In this document: positions 1 to 8,338 of the stretch, one piece after another | Layout of the letters: every line of letters starts with the position of its first letter | How positions within the stretch are numbered: the first letter of the stretch is position 1 | NCBI GenBank assembly: GCA_964514655.1 | Contig: CAZEQY010000014.1 | Coordinates: 15,250-79,249, forward strand | From: SZAS-7 sp964514655 | GTDB taxonomy: Bacteria; Chlamydiota; Chlamydiia; Chlamydiales; FEN-1388 | DNA length: 64,000 nt | Direction: 5' to 3' | Translations under genes and position numbers: made by a program | The notes under the pieces: generated by a model | What the model was told of the DNA's origin: nothing | The model's input: the letters and a program-made list of their open reading frames with translations, nothing else | Databases searched by the model: none

Positions 1-2
1 AA

Positions 3-95
3 GCCGAAATGCAAAGGGATAATCAATCATCAGCAAAAGCTCAAAAAGCAGCCCGCAAAGTCGCGCTCTTTAGCGCTGCTTTTGGAGCTATTTGA
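3..95 (+). CDS. C-terminal fragment of a gene entering from the left edge
   Basis: An open plus-strand frame runs from the window edge to TGA at 93-95 and would encode about 30 residues ending in FSAAFGAI. It overlaps the end of the minus-strand paralogue at 88 by 8 bases. Two other plus/minus paralogue pairs in the window also meet tail to tail with small overlaps (8318-8338 and 15376-15379), so this may be the end of a ninth family member. Too little is visible to confirm that it is coding. Product unknown. Confidence 0.35.
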   Translation, partial: AEMQRDNQSSAKAQKAARKVALFSAAFGAI

Positions 96-2838
96 TAGTG
101 ACATCGTTAAACTGGAATTTTTGACAAAGGTCAAAATAGAGATCCGCAGCAAGCCCCAGCCAGCTGTAGTGCGTTCTATGATTATTGGGGTTATGTCTCA
201 AAAAGCACTCTCTTGCACCATCTACGAGTGCTTGGGCCTCTTCATATGCGCGTGGTTTTTTAGAGCGGTCAAATGATCCTTCCTTTGCTAAAAGAACAAG
301 GAACTCTTTATATTTTGTAAGTACCTGATTCCAGAACTTTAGCAAGCCTTGATCTGAGCGGTGAGCAAGCTGTGCGCCATATATCCCGCCTATGGTATCT
401 CCTTGGAGGGTAAAGAGCTTGTGTATCAGTAGTTCCATGTTGGTAGTGCCAAATGCAGCTTGCCACTGAGTATGCGTCTTGCTGGCAGGGTCTAGATACT
501 CTTTCACAAGACCTGTGAGTATAAATTCACCATGTTTAGTTTGTACGGGAGCGTCGCTCATAAATTGGTCTACAACCCATTTTCTTAGGAGGTCAAGGCC
601 TTCTCTATCATTAGGTAGTTGATCACGCTCAAGAGCATCAAGTCGCTGCACAAGCTGTAGCGTGCTTTCTTGATCTTTAGCAAAGATGCTTGAAACAAGG
701 AGGCGATAAAAGACTTTTGCGCGCACCTTGCGCATTTTTACTTCTAGAGCATCAGGTAGGGCTTTTTCAACTACCATTCCTTGTAGCTCAAGTTCAAGCC
801 TTACTTTGCTTGTGATGGTGCTGAGTTCTTTTTCGCTTTCAAGCTTTTCTATTGAGATAGTGTCATACTCCTTATAAAAGCTCGGAAGGAGGTTGTCGTC
901 GTTTGCAAAGAGAGGGTCTAGTTCATGCTTTAGCCACAAAAATCGCTCAAGAAGCATCTGAGCTTGGGAGACCTCTGCCAGGCGGAATTTAGCTTCACAG
1001 TAGGAGAAGACGCGTTCTAGAAAGCAACATCCCGGATTTCTTCTCAAGATAACAAGAAGGCTTACCATCTTGCCAAAAAGTTCATGGTTTGTGTCAAAGC
1101 GTGTCGTCTGGACGTAGTGAGTATAGAGTTCATGTAGGCTTTGATTAAACCGTAAGGTAGTCAAAAAGGCATCTTGATAAAGCTCATCGTATTTTAGTTT
1201 GTAGATGATCATGTCAAGCTCTGGATTATAGTCTTGCGACTGGAAGTTTCTGCATCTTATAAACCCTTTCATAAGGCAAGACACAATCCTATCCGGCAAA
1301 CAGTTTCCTGGGTCTTCGTCGGGACTCCTAAATTCAGCTAGGGGCGTTTGTAGCAAAAGCTGCCCAGCAACTTGACGCTCTTCTAGAGTAAGTGTGAGTG
1401 TTTTGGCGCCAAACCTTGCAAGGATATCTCTGGCAACTTCATAGAGAGTGTTTTGGATGGGGCGAGCGTTTAGTGTTTTTTGTAGTAGGCAAGCTGCGTT
1501 TGTTGCCCTTGTGAGCTTTTCTAGAGTTTGAGCAGGCTCCAAGAATTCGATAAGTTGCATGCATCCTTTTGCATAAGGGCGAAAGCTCCTAGTTGAAAGG
1601 CTTTTACATTGGTGCAGATCTTCTCGCAGTTCAACTACTTTTGAAATAAGCTTAGCAACAAAGTACCTACCGGCATGCACGCGCTTAGAATAGCGCAGTT
1701 TTTCTAAGTGATCTCGCTGCTCGTATATAGCCTCTTCAAGACCGTCGAGCAGTACCTCAAGTTCTTTTACGTCCCGATTACCTTTTTGCTGTAAGCCGCA
1801 AAGGGCTTCTGTCCTAGCTTGTATTTCTTTTTGGAGCTGAACCAAGGCTTTAGATATGCTTCGTAAGCTGTCGACCTCTGTTCGTATCTCTTTGTAGATG
1901 TAATCTGCTAGGAGCTGATTATTACGAAAGTTATCCTTGGCTTCTAGTTTTTCACCTTGCCACTCAGCGATATACCTTGCTACGCTCTCCTCGACAGCTT
2001 TACGCTCTTTTCTCTTTGGAAGATAGGGGGCTAAAGACTTTTCTAGATTTTCTATTTCCTGTTTAAGAGTGCCAACTTGGCGTGCAGTGTCTTCGGGATT
2101 TGCCGGAGTAGAAGGGGTGTTTGACCATACCCATGATATCAATCCACCTCTATTTTGGGAAACTGAAAGCCTTGCAAGTTGCGCTGCAGCATCATCAGCA
2201 GGAGTGATGAAAGAGTTTGCAGTATAGGCGATGAACTGTAAAAGCTCTTCATAAAGTAGGGCTGTTTGGTGAGCGATCACTGTTTGGCTATGAAGCGTTC
2301 CTGTTTCTTCTTCAATTACTTTTTTAGTTTCTTGAAAAGTGCGCCTTAAGCCCATTATCTTTTCGCTAACGCTCATCTTTTCATTGGCTTCAAGTTCTTG
2401 GCAAAACCTCTTTTTCGTTTTATAGCACTCTAACGCTCTATGATGGTGTCCGCTTCCTAGAATATAGCCAAGGTTTTGTCGCTGTTTATCTAGAATTGTG
2501 GTTCTAATCTCAAGCTGTATAAGGGCCTTAAAGGCTATTTGAGACCTCTTGGGATCATCTAAAAAGGCAATTTCTTGGATCCGCATTTGTGCGGCTTTCC
2601 AGAGTTGTGAAACTTGGATAAATGAATCATCAAGAGCTTTCTTTTTTGCAAGGTGCTCTTTTTCGATAGAGCCTATTTGGCTTTGGCGCTGAAAAAGAAA
2701 CTGGGCGGCTTCCTTCAGCTCACGCGCATATACCTCAGTTGCTTTAACTGCAGTTTCAAAACACTCACTTGCTTTTTGATCGGCAAGTACAATGTCTTTA
2801 TCGCAGGTAAAAACAACCTTAGCATTGACTGGATCCAT
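88..2838 (-). CDS. Long helical paralogue, subfamily A member 1 (916 aa), function unknown
   Basis: I do not recognise this protein. It is predicted to be almost wholly alpha-helical, with charged heptad-like stretches and no signal peptide or membrane segment. The C-terminal half carries the signature shared by the cluster: a KGFIR(C/H) helix near residues 535-540, an LxxDELYQDAF-type segment, a DQLPNDREGLDLLRKWVV segment, and then W-(N/Q)-x-x-FGxxxMExLL followed by F-x-x-W-x-x-V/L. The same order is seen in the minus-strand genes at 8318, 15376 and 17602. The ATG lies 4 bases after the adk stop with no obvious Shine-Dalgarno sequence, so it is probably co-transcribed and translationally coupled with adk. 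It could be a secreted effector or a structural protein; neither is shown by the sequence. Confidence 0.85.
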   Translation of the reverse strand: MDPVNAKVVFTCDKDIVLADQKASECFETAVKATEVYARELKEAAQFLFQRQSQIGSIEKEHLAKKKALDDSFIQVSQLWKAAQMRIQEIAFLDDPKRSQIAFKALIQLEIRTTILDKQRQNLGYILGSGHHHRALECYKTKKRFCQELEANEKMSVSEKIMGLRRTFQETKKVIEEETGTLHSQTVIAHQTALLYEELLQFIAYTANSFITPADDAAAQLARLSVSQNRGGLISWVWSNTPSTPANPEDTARQVGTLKQEIENLEKSLAPYLPKRKERKAVEESVARYIAEWQGEKLEAKDNFRNNQLLADYIYKEIRTEVDSLRSISKALVQLQKEIQARTEALCGLQQKGNRDVKELEVLLDGLEEAIYEQRDHLEKLRYSKRVHAGRYFVAKLISKVVELREDLHQCKSLSTRSFRPYAKGCMQLIEFLEPAQTLEKLTRATNAACLLQKTLNARPIQNTLYEVARDILARFGAKTLTLTLEERQVAGQLLLQTPLAEFRSPDEDPGNCLPDRIVSCLMKGFIRCRNFQSQDYNPELDMIIYKLKYDELYQDAFLTTLRFNQSLHELYTHYVQTTRFDTNHELFGKMVSLLVILRRNPGCCFLERVFSYCEAKFRLAEVSQAQMLLERFLWLKHELDPLFANDDNLLPSFYKEYDTISIEKLESEKELSTITSKVRLELELQGMVVEKALPDALEVKMRKVRAKVFYRLLVSSIFAKDQESTLQLVQRLDALERDQLPNDREGLDLLRKWVVDQFMSDAPVQTKHGEFILTGLVKEYLDPASKTHTQWQAAFGTTNMELLIHKLFTLQGDTIGGIYGAQLAHRSDQGLLKFWNQVLTKYKEFLVLLAKEGSFDRSKKPRAYEEAQALVDGARECFLRHNPNNHRTHYSWLGLAADLYFDLCQKFQFNDVTIK

Positions 2839-2842
2839 TGCA

Positions 2843-3568
2843 TCACGAACGTATAGCGGTTAATAGGGCATTAAAGACCTGTTCTTGGTCTTGTTCGCCA
2901 TCGATATTGATGACGCTACTTGTGCCTTTATAAAAGTCTTCCACAGGCTTTGTCTGGCTGTAGTAGGCTTTAAGGCGCTCTTGTACAACTTCGCTCGTAT
3001 CGTCAGTACGCTGGATGAGCAAGGTGTTGCATTTGTCACAAAGATCCTCTTTTTTAGGAGGCTTTGAATCTATGTGATAGATACTATTACATTGAGGGCA
3101 GCTTCTTCTGCCTGTGATGCGCTTTAGTACTTCTGCATCAGATACTACGAGGTTGCACACAAAAAGCTTGTGCGGGTGTTTGCTTAGATAGGTCTCTAGG
3201 GCTTGAGCCTGCGCCACAGTGCGGGGTACGCCATCTAGTAAAAAGCCATTTTGGCAGTCTGGCTTTTCAAGGCGGTCAAAGAGCATATCTAGAGTTACGC
3301 TATCGGGAACAAGTTTTCCCGCATCCATAAATTCTTTTACCTTAAGACCAAGCGGTGTTGCATTTTTTATGTTATAGCGAAAGATATCGCCCGTTGAAAT
3401 GTGAGGAAGGTTGAGCGACTGCGAAAGGCGTACTGCCTGCGTGCCCTTGCCTGATCCCGGAGGTCCCAGCAAAATGATAACCTGTTTAAAATCGCTAGAT
3501 GCAGCTTGTGACATACAAATAAAAATCCCTGCTAATATACTCAAAATATACTGTTTCATCGCATTCAT
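2843..3568 (-). CDS. adk: Adenylate kinase with a putative N-terminal signal peptide
   Basis: Adenylate kinase catalyses ATP + AMP = 2 ADP. The P-loop GPPGSGKGTQ lies at about residues 35-44, followed by the AMP-binding motif STGDIFR, the DGVPRT motif, and a LID with four cysteines (CPQC and CDKC), as in zinc-binding long-form Adks. Ahead of the catalytic fold is an extra stretch of about 25 residues (basic MKQ, a hydrophobic run YILSILAGIFICM, then SQA/AS) that looks like a Sec signal peptide with a plausible cleavage site. Cytosolic Adks normally begin a few residues before the P-loop. In-frame starts lie at 3586, 3568 and 3559; none has a good ribosome-binding site, and all include the hydrophobic segment. 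The gene heads a probable operon with the 916-aa paralogue and diverges from the plus-strand gene at 3639. Confidence 0.93.
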   Translation of the reverse strand: MNAMKQYILSILAGIFICMSQAASSDFKQVIILLGPPGSGKGTQAVRLSQSLNLPHISTGDIFRYNIKNATPLGLKVKEFMDAGKLVPDSVTLDMLFDRLEKPDCQNGFLLDGVPRTVAQAQALETYLSKHPHKLFVCNLVVSDAEVLKRITGRRSCPQCNSIYHIDSKPPKKEDLCDKCNTLLIQRTDDTSEVVQERLKAYYSQTKPVEDFYKGTSSVINIDGEQDQEQVFNALLTAIRS

Positions 3569-3638
3569 AGTACGAGGTTTTGACATTAAATGCCAGTCGA
3601 GGTACACAGGTATCATAACTTCTTTAGGGGTAATTGGT

Positions 3639-6173
3639 ATGAGTAGTCGGGTTGCATCGTCGGCACGAGAGGATGATTCGTCAAGGCTTGTAAATCCTGC
3701 AAGGATAGCTCCTGAGCATGCAGGTAAGTTTTGTCAGCGATGGGACGTTGTCGTGCGAGGTGTCACAAAACTTGCTAAAGAGATTGTCCAGGTGGGTAAT
3801 ACCCTGCAGTCGCAGGTTGCTACAATAGACAAAATACAGCATGCAATTAAGTGGCAAACAGCAACGCGAGATGATCTAAAGCGCTACGCAAGCCAGCTTT
3901 CTGATTATGATGGCGATCTTATACGATCTAAGGAACTTCTTTCAGGTAATAGTAGTGGGCTACATAAGTCTATTTCCGTTTTGCCCAATAGGGATGAGTT
4001 TCTTCATCTATTAGCGCTTTTAGAGAATATGGAAGTAGAGCTTTTCTTTGCACAAAAGAGTGTGCGCGAGCTTTTATCTCTTTGCTCTTCTAAGACCTAT
4101 GTAGAGCTTTATAGCCAGGCAAAAGAGATACGCACATTTGACGCTGCAGTTACAGCTACAAGTTCTCAAAAAGCGATCATTGCCTTTAACAGCAAAGTTA
4201 CAGAAGTTGTTGGCGTTTTGTCTCGTCTTAAAATGCCCGAAGATAGTGATAAAGTGAGGCGAGCTTGTTTGGAGCTTTCTTTAGATACGCTTGAAGTCTG
4301 CAAGGCGCGGATTTGCCTTGTAGAGGGAGCTGAAAATAAAGATCTATTTCGGGAAGTGAAAGCTCTTGCTGAGAGGCATATCGAATCATCAAATCAAGAA
4401 CTTACAAAGCTTGCTAAAGCAAAGCTTAAGCCTCGAGGAGATCCTGTAGAGGTATCATTAGAGCAGATTCCCTCCTCGGCCGATAAGGATCATGACTTTT
4501 GGAAAAAGGCGCCGGGATTTACGCACACGAGATACCAGAAAAAGTGGGACTACCAGTCTACAGGCGGTCTTGGGGAAAAATTAATGAAAGATTTAGGCTT
4601 ACGGTTGCCATCGTTCATTTTACAGCTTGAAAAGCGTCTTGTAGCGTTAAGTCAGGGTAGCGGTATTCCTGAAAATGAGGTAGACCGCCTTATAGCAACG
4701 CTAGAGCGCATGCAAACAGTTTTTGATGAGCATAAGGGCGAGTTGTACATGACGGGCTATGATAAGGTCTCTTTGACCCTTCATAACTACTTTAGTGCCA
4801 TTAGATTTGAGTTAAAAGAAGCCTACCGGCGGCTGAAATATCTATATAAGTGTACAGAACCTGCCCGCTTTACTGTTTTTAAGGCTATGGGAGAGATGCG
4901 AAAGTGTTTTGGCAATCTTGAACAAACACCCGCTACACATGCGTTGTTTCCTGCAGCAAAGGCAATGCAAGAAGCCCTTGTTGTTGCGCCCTCAAAAGAG
5001 GCAAAAAAACCACTTGATGTCTATATCAGAACAACAATAGAGCTATTAAATGAAGTGCACGCAAGACAAGATGCTGTGCTTCTAACACTTACGGAAGATG
5101 AGGCTCTTGTGCCGGATAAGCTCTTTACGGCAGCATCACTTGAAGGTCTTTATAGGCAGGGTGAAGAAAGAAGCGGCATTCCGATAGCGCTTATGTCCTA
5201 TCTTGCAAAAGAGATGATGCACGTTCTTTATCTGCCGCAACTTCCAAAAGATTTTATTCGCACGCTTATGCTAGAGCTTGTTCTTTATTTTCTTCGGAAT
5301 AAACCTGAGCTAGAAAACACACTCGAACAGCACCCAAGATTTAAAGAGATATATAATGAATATACCGCCGCGATACAAGCAACACGAGGCCTTCTTGCAA
5401 AAGCTCTAGAGCCTGCAGTGAATGTCGTAATTAGCTCACTTCGAGTACAGGGAGTAGCTGACTATGCAAGAGCATCAGAGCTTTACTTTGAATTTGTTAC
5501 TGATAGCTCTAAGTATATGCCCGAAGAGCTTTTAGTCGATGTAAAGCTAGCTCTTTTTGCAAAGTGTAAATTTTCTTACTTTGATAGCGTGCGAGATGAC
5601 AGCATAGATACATGGAAACTTGAGGAGTTTACTTCCTTTTATAAAAAGCTGACGACTGTATGCAATAGTCTTCGCTATAAGCTCACAGGAATTAGCGATC
5701 ACATGCGTGAATGCATAGTTTTTGAATCAGTGATGCTTAGGGTGCTTTCTGTAGCGCTTTATTCCAAAACTGAAGCCGGAAGAAATATGGCAAAATCACT
5801 TATTCAGGCAGTGTGTAACGAAGAGCGCTATCAGCCCTATATGAAGATGCTTTCTGATCAAATCTGCCTGCTTTTTACTCGTAATGCAGTGAGCAATGTG
5901 ATAGGGGCAAAAGTGTATACCCTTTCTTTGTTTGAGAAAACACTTCTCTTAAAAGGCCCTGTAAGGGCGTTTTTAGAGAAAGATGAAACTGACCATACAG
6001 ATACTCAGGTTGATCTTATGCTTGCTAAGCTTATATACAGTGAGCAAAAGCTGCCACGTGATCAGCGTCTATTTTCGGCTGCCTGTCCTAAGCGGGTAGA
6101 GGGTTATGTAGAGCGGATGAAAGATCTAGAGCAGGGAGATCCTGTGCGACAAATTGGCGAGGGGGAGTTATGA
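3639..6173 (+). CDS. Long helical paralogue, subfamily B member 1 (844 aa), function unknown
   Basis: The start is the ATG at 3639, preceded by AGGGG at good spacing; a longer frame extends upstream but would run antisense through adk. The protein is helical and soluble-looking. Subfamily B features are visible: DFWKKAPG followed by TRYQKKW near residue 290, a helix around YLAKEMMHVLYLP, a long acidic middle, VLSVALYSKTEAG, and a C-terminal LRDQRLFSA-like stretch. The FWKxAP motif recurs in the next gene (FWKGAPSG) and, degenerate, in the gene at 11054 (LWHHVPRH). Its stop codon overlaps the next start as ATGA, so the two are co-translated. No enzymatic motif is recognisable. Confidence 0.85.
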   Translation: MSSRVASSAREDDSSRLVNPARIAPEHAGKFCQRWDVVVRGVTKLAKEIVQVGNTLQSQVATIDKIQHAIKWQTATRDDLKRYASQLSDYDGDLIRSKELLSGNSSGLHKSISVLPNRDEFLHLLALLENMEVELFFAQKSVRELLSLCSSKTYVELYSQAKEIRTFDAAVTATSSQKAIIAFNSKVTEVVGVLSRLKMPEDSDKVRRACLELSLDTLEVCKARICLVEGAENKDLFREVKALAERHIESSNQELTKLAKAKLKPRGDPVEVSLEQIPSSADKDHDFWKKAPGFTHTRYQKKWDYQSTGGLGEKLMKDLGLRLPSFILQLEKRLVALSQGSGIPENEVDRLIATLERMQTVFDEHKGELYMTGYDKVSLTLHNYFSAIRFELKEAYRRLKYLYKCTEPARFTVFKAMGEMRKCFGNLEQTPATHALFPAAKAMQEALVVAPSKEAKKPLDVYIRTTIELLNEVHARQDAVLLTLTEDEALVPDKLFTAASLEGLYRQGEERSGIPIALMSYLAKEMMHVLYLPQLPKDFIRTLMLELVLYFLRNKPELENTLEQHPRFKEIYNEYTAAIQATRGLLAKALEPAVNVVISSLRVQGVADYARASELYFEFVTDSSKYMPEELLVDVKLALFAKCKFSYFDSVRDDSIDTWKLEEFTSFYKKLTTVCNSLRYKLTGISDHMRECIVFESVMLRVLSVALYSKTEAGRNMAKSLIQAVCNEERYQPYMKMLSDQICLLFTRNAVSNVIGAKVYTLSLFEKTLLLKGPVRAFLEKDETDHTDTQVDLMLAKLIYSEQKLPRDQRLFSAACPKRVEGYVERMKDLEQGDPVRQIGEGEL

Positions 6174-8338
6174 CAGTAGATGTTCGATTAGTAGAGGCTC
6201 AAAGGGCGCTTTTTTGGCCGGATGAGCGGGCTCCATCTCTAGATCAACTTCGAGATGATTTACGCGTGGTGCGAGAAGAGGCTTATGCCAACATTCCCCC
6301 AAGAAGCGGCCAAGAGCTTGTTTCGTATATGCAGCGAGTGAGGGTTATACAGGGAGACTGCATGCTTTTGCAAAATTGCCTTACGCTTTTAGAGTCTATG
6401 AACCCTGCAAACTATACGGCAATGTATGCGAACATTGGTGCTCTTGTCACAATACTTCAAGAAGTATTGAATCCAGAAGTTTTAGTTGCTCATAAGGTGG
6501 AGCGGCTTAAGGCACAAAATCCCGAAATACAAAACAACTGTCCATACTATCTAGCAAAAGAGCTCTTTCTTGTTTTAGAAAAGGCGCTAGAAAAGGCTCT
6601 AGAGCAGGCAAGACACCTTCCGGAGCAAGATCCATCTAAAACGGAGCTTGAAGAGCAGGTAAGGACGATTAGTCAACGTAAGGAACTATTGCAGGGACAG
6701 CTTCCAGCCTTTGAGCGACCAGTGTGGGACTATCAAGCTCAGCGTGTTGGCGATTTAGTAGAAGAGCTTAAAACCGCTTATGATGCTTCCTATTCATTTT
6801 GGAAAGGAGCACCTTCAGGAACGTGGTTAAGCTACAAAACTCCGTTCTTTAAATGGTATATACAGACAGGTCTTCATGGCGTGACGTTTGAGAAGGATAC
6901 CGGACAAATCGTAGGCGGCCTTCAAAAAAAGATCGAGGCAACGTTTCAGAAGCTTATGCGTCTTGAATATACTCAAGAACAGTATGAGCAAGAGCTTAAT
7001 CGGCTTTTGTCAGTTTTTATTTCGTTTAACGAATTTTTTGATGCTAGTTATAATGAGATATTTGATAAAGAGCCGGATGCTCTCTATGTGCAGCTTCTAA
7101 AGTATGCAAATTTTGTACGCCTTACGCTTTATTCTATCAGAAATGGCCTGCTCACGCTCAAGGGCTTTGCAACACAAAAAGCCTTTTCAATTTTTGCCGC
7201 TATGAAAGCTTGTAATGACTATCACGTAGCCCCTCCATCATGGCAAAAGCTTGTCTGTCTTTTCACCGCAGCAAAAGCTCTTGATGATATTGTTTTGGAC
7301 ATTCGTGAAAATGAGTTCTTGGTGTATTCACATCGCACAGCAAAAAAAGAACTTAGACGTGCAGCACAAGAAGATGTTGCATTAGATGCTGCTGAGCAAG
7401 GTGTATGGGAGCGCATGATGCACGGCAAGGCGCACGTTTCAGAAGAGTGTGTGCAAAGCTATACTCTAAAACGTATCATCGAGGTGCTCTACCTGACAGA
7501 TATAAGAGATATCGATGTGCCCTTTGAGCTTTTTATCCATACCCTAAAGCAAGATCCGGCCTATCAACAAATAGATATTCTCAAACAGGCTATAGAGGCC
7601 TACGACAGGCAATTTGCCCGGGAGCGAAACAGCGAGAGCCTAGCAAAGGCGTGCGAGCTTCTTAGCGGCATTTTTTCACTAGAAGAGCGCGAGTATGACC
7701 TTGAGTGCTACGTAAGGATCTTTATTCGTTGTACCGAATTTACAAATGCCAATAGCCTCTCTCTCTTTCTTTTTGCAAGACTAGACGCCCATATAGATGG
7801 AAAATATACCCCAATAAAGGACGATCTTCGAAGAATGGTGGCAACCGCACTGTATGGCTCCAATGTAGATGAGCAAAAGCGAGCTCAAGAACAAATCTAT
7901 AAAGCCTATGAGCAAGGGCGCATAAAAGCCTTGGCGCCTGATCTTGAGACGCTTTTTTATCTAAATACCATGCGCAAACTTGTGCGTAAAGAAAAGGTGC
8001 ATAAAGAAGAAGTGCAGCAGCTAGCAAAGGGCCCAATAGCAGAGTTTAAGCAAACAAAGAAAGTGAACGATCGTAGACTCTTTGACACCTTATATACCCT
8101 TATTCGCGATGAGCGTAAAAAGAAAGAGGCTGATAGAACGCTTACAAGAGAACTGGGTCGAGAGGTGGAAGCGTGGTTTGAACAGTATGAGCGTCTTTTA
8201 GCATCTTCAGAAATCAACCACGCTGTAGCAGCTAAAGATCGCGAAATTGAACTCACTAACGACCTTGGCTATACCGGGTTTAAGGCCTGGCAGACTCATG
8301 TAAAGCAGTCTATTGAACTATCTAAAGCCGTTAAGTAA
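6170..8338 (+). CDS. Long helical paralogue, subfamily B member 2 (722 aa), function unknown
   Basis: The ATG overlaps the stop of the preceding gene by 4 bases (ATGA), indicating translational coupling. The protein is charged and helical with no signal peptide or membrane segment. It shares with its upstream neighbour the FWKGAP motif near residue 211, the FxIFAAMKA helix, LKRIIEVLYL, an LKQDPAY segment, MVATALYGSNVDEQ, and a terminal arginine/lysine-rich helix. It is shorter than member 1 at the N-terminus. The 3' end overlaps the minus-strand gene at 8318 by 21 bases. Function unknown. Confidence 0.85.
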   Translation: MTVDVRLVEAQRALFWPDERAPSLDQLRDDLRVVREEAYANIPPRSGQELVSYMQRVRVIQGDCMLLQNCLTLLESMNPANYTAMYANIGALVTILQEVLNPEVLVAHKVERLKAQNPEIQNNCPYYLAKELFLVLEKALEKALEQARHLPEQDPSKTELEEQVRTISQRKELLQGQLPAFERPVWDYQAQRVGDLVEELKTAYDASYSFWKGAPSGTWLSYKTPFFKWYIQTGLHGVTFEKDTGQIVGGLQKKIEATFQKLMRLEYTQEQYEQELNRLLSVFISFNEFFDASYNEIFDKEPDALYVQLLKYANFVRLTLYSIRNGLLTLKGFATQKAFSIFAAMKACNDYHVAPPSWQKLVCLFTAAKALDDIVLDIRENEFLVYSHRTAKKELRRAAQEDVALDAAEQGVWERMMHGKAHVSEECVQSYTLKRIIEVLYLTDIRDIDVPFELFIHTLKQDPAYQQIDILKQAIEAYDRQFARERNSESLAKACELLSGIFSLEEREYDLECYVRIFIRCTEFTNANSLSLFLFARLDAHIDGKYTPIKDDLRRMVATALYGSNVDEQKRAQEQIYKAYEQGRIKALAPDLETLFYLNTMRKLVRKEKVHKEEVQQLAKGPIAEFKQTKKVNDRRLFDTLYTLIRDERKKKEADRTLTRELGREVEAWFEQYERLLASSEINHAVAAKDREIELTNDLGYTGFKAWQTHVKQSIELSKAVK

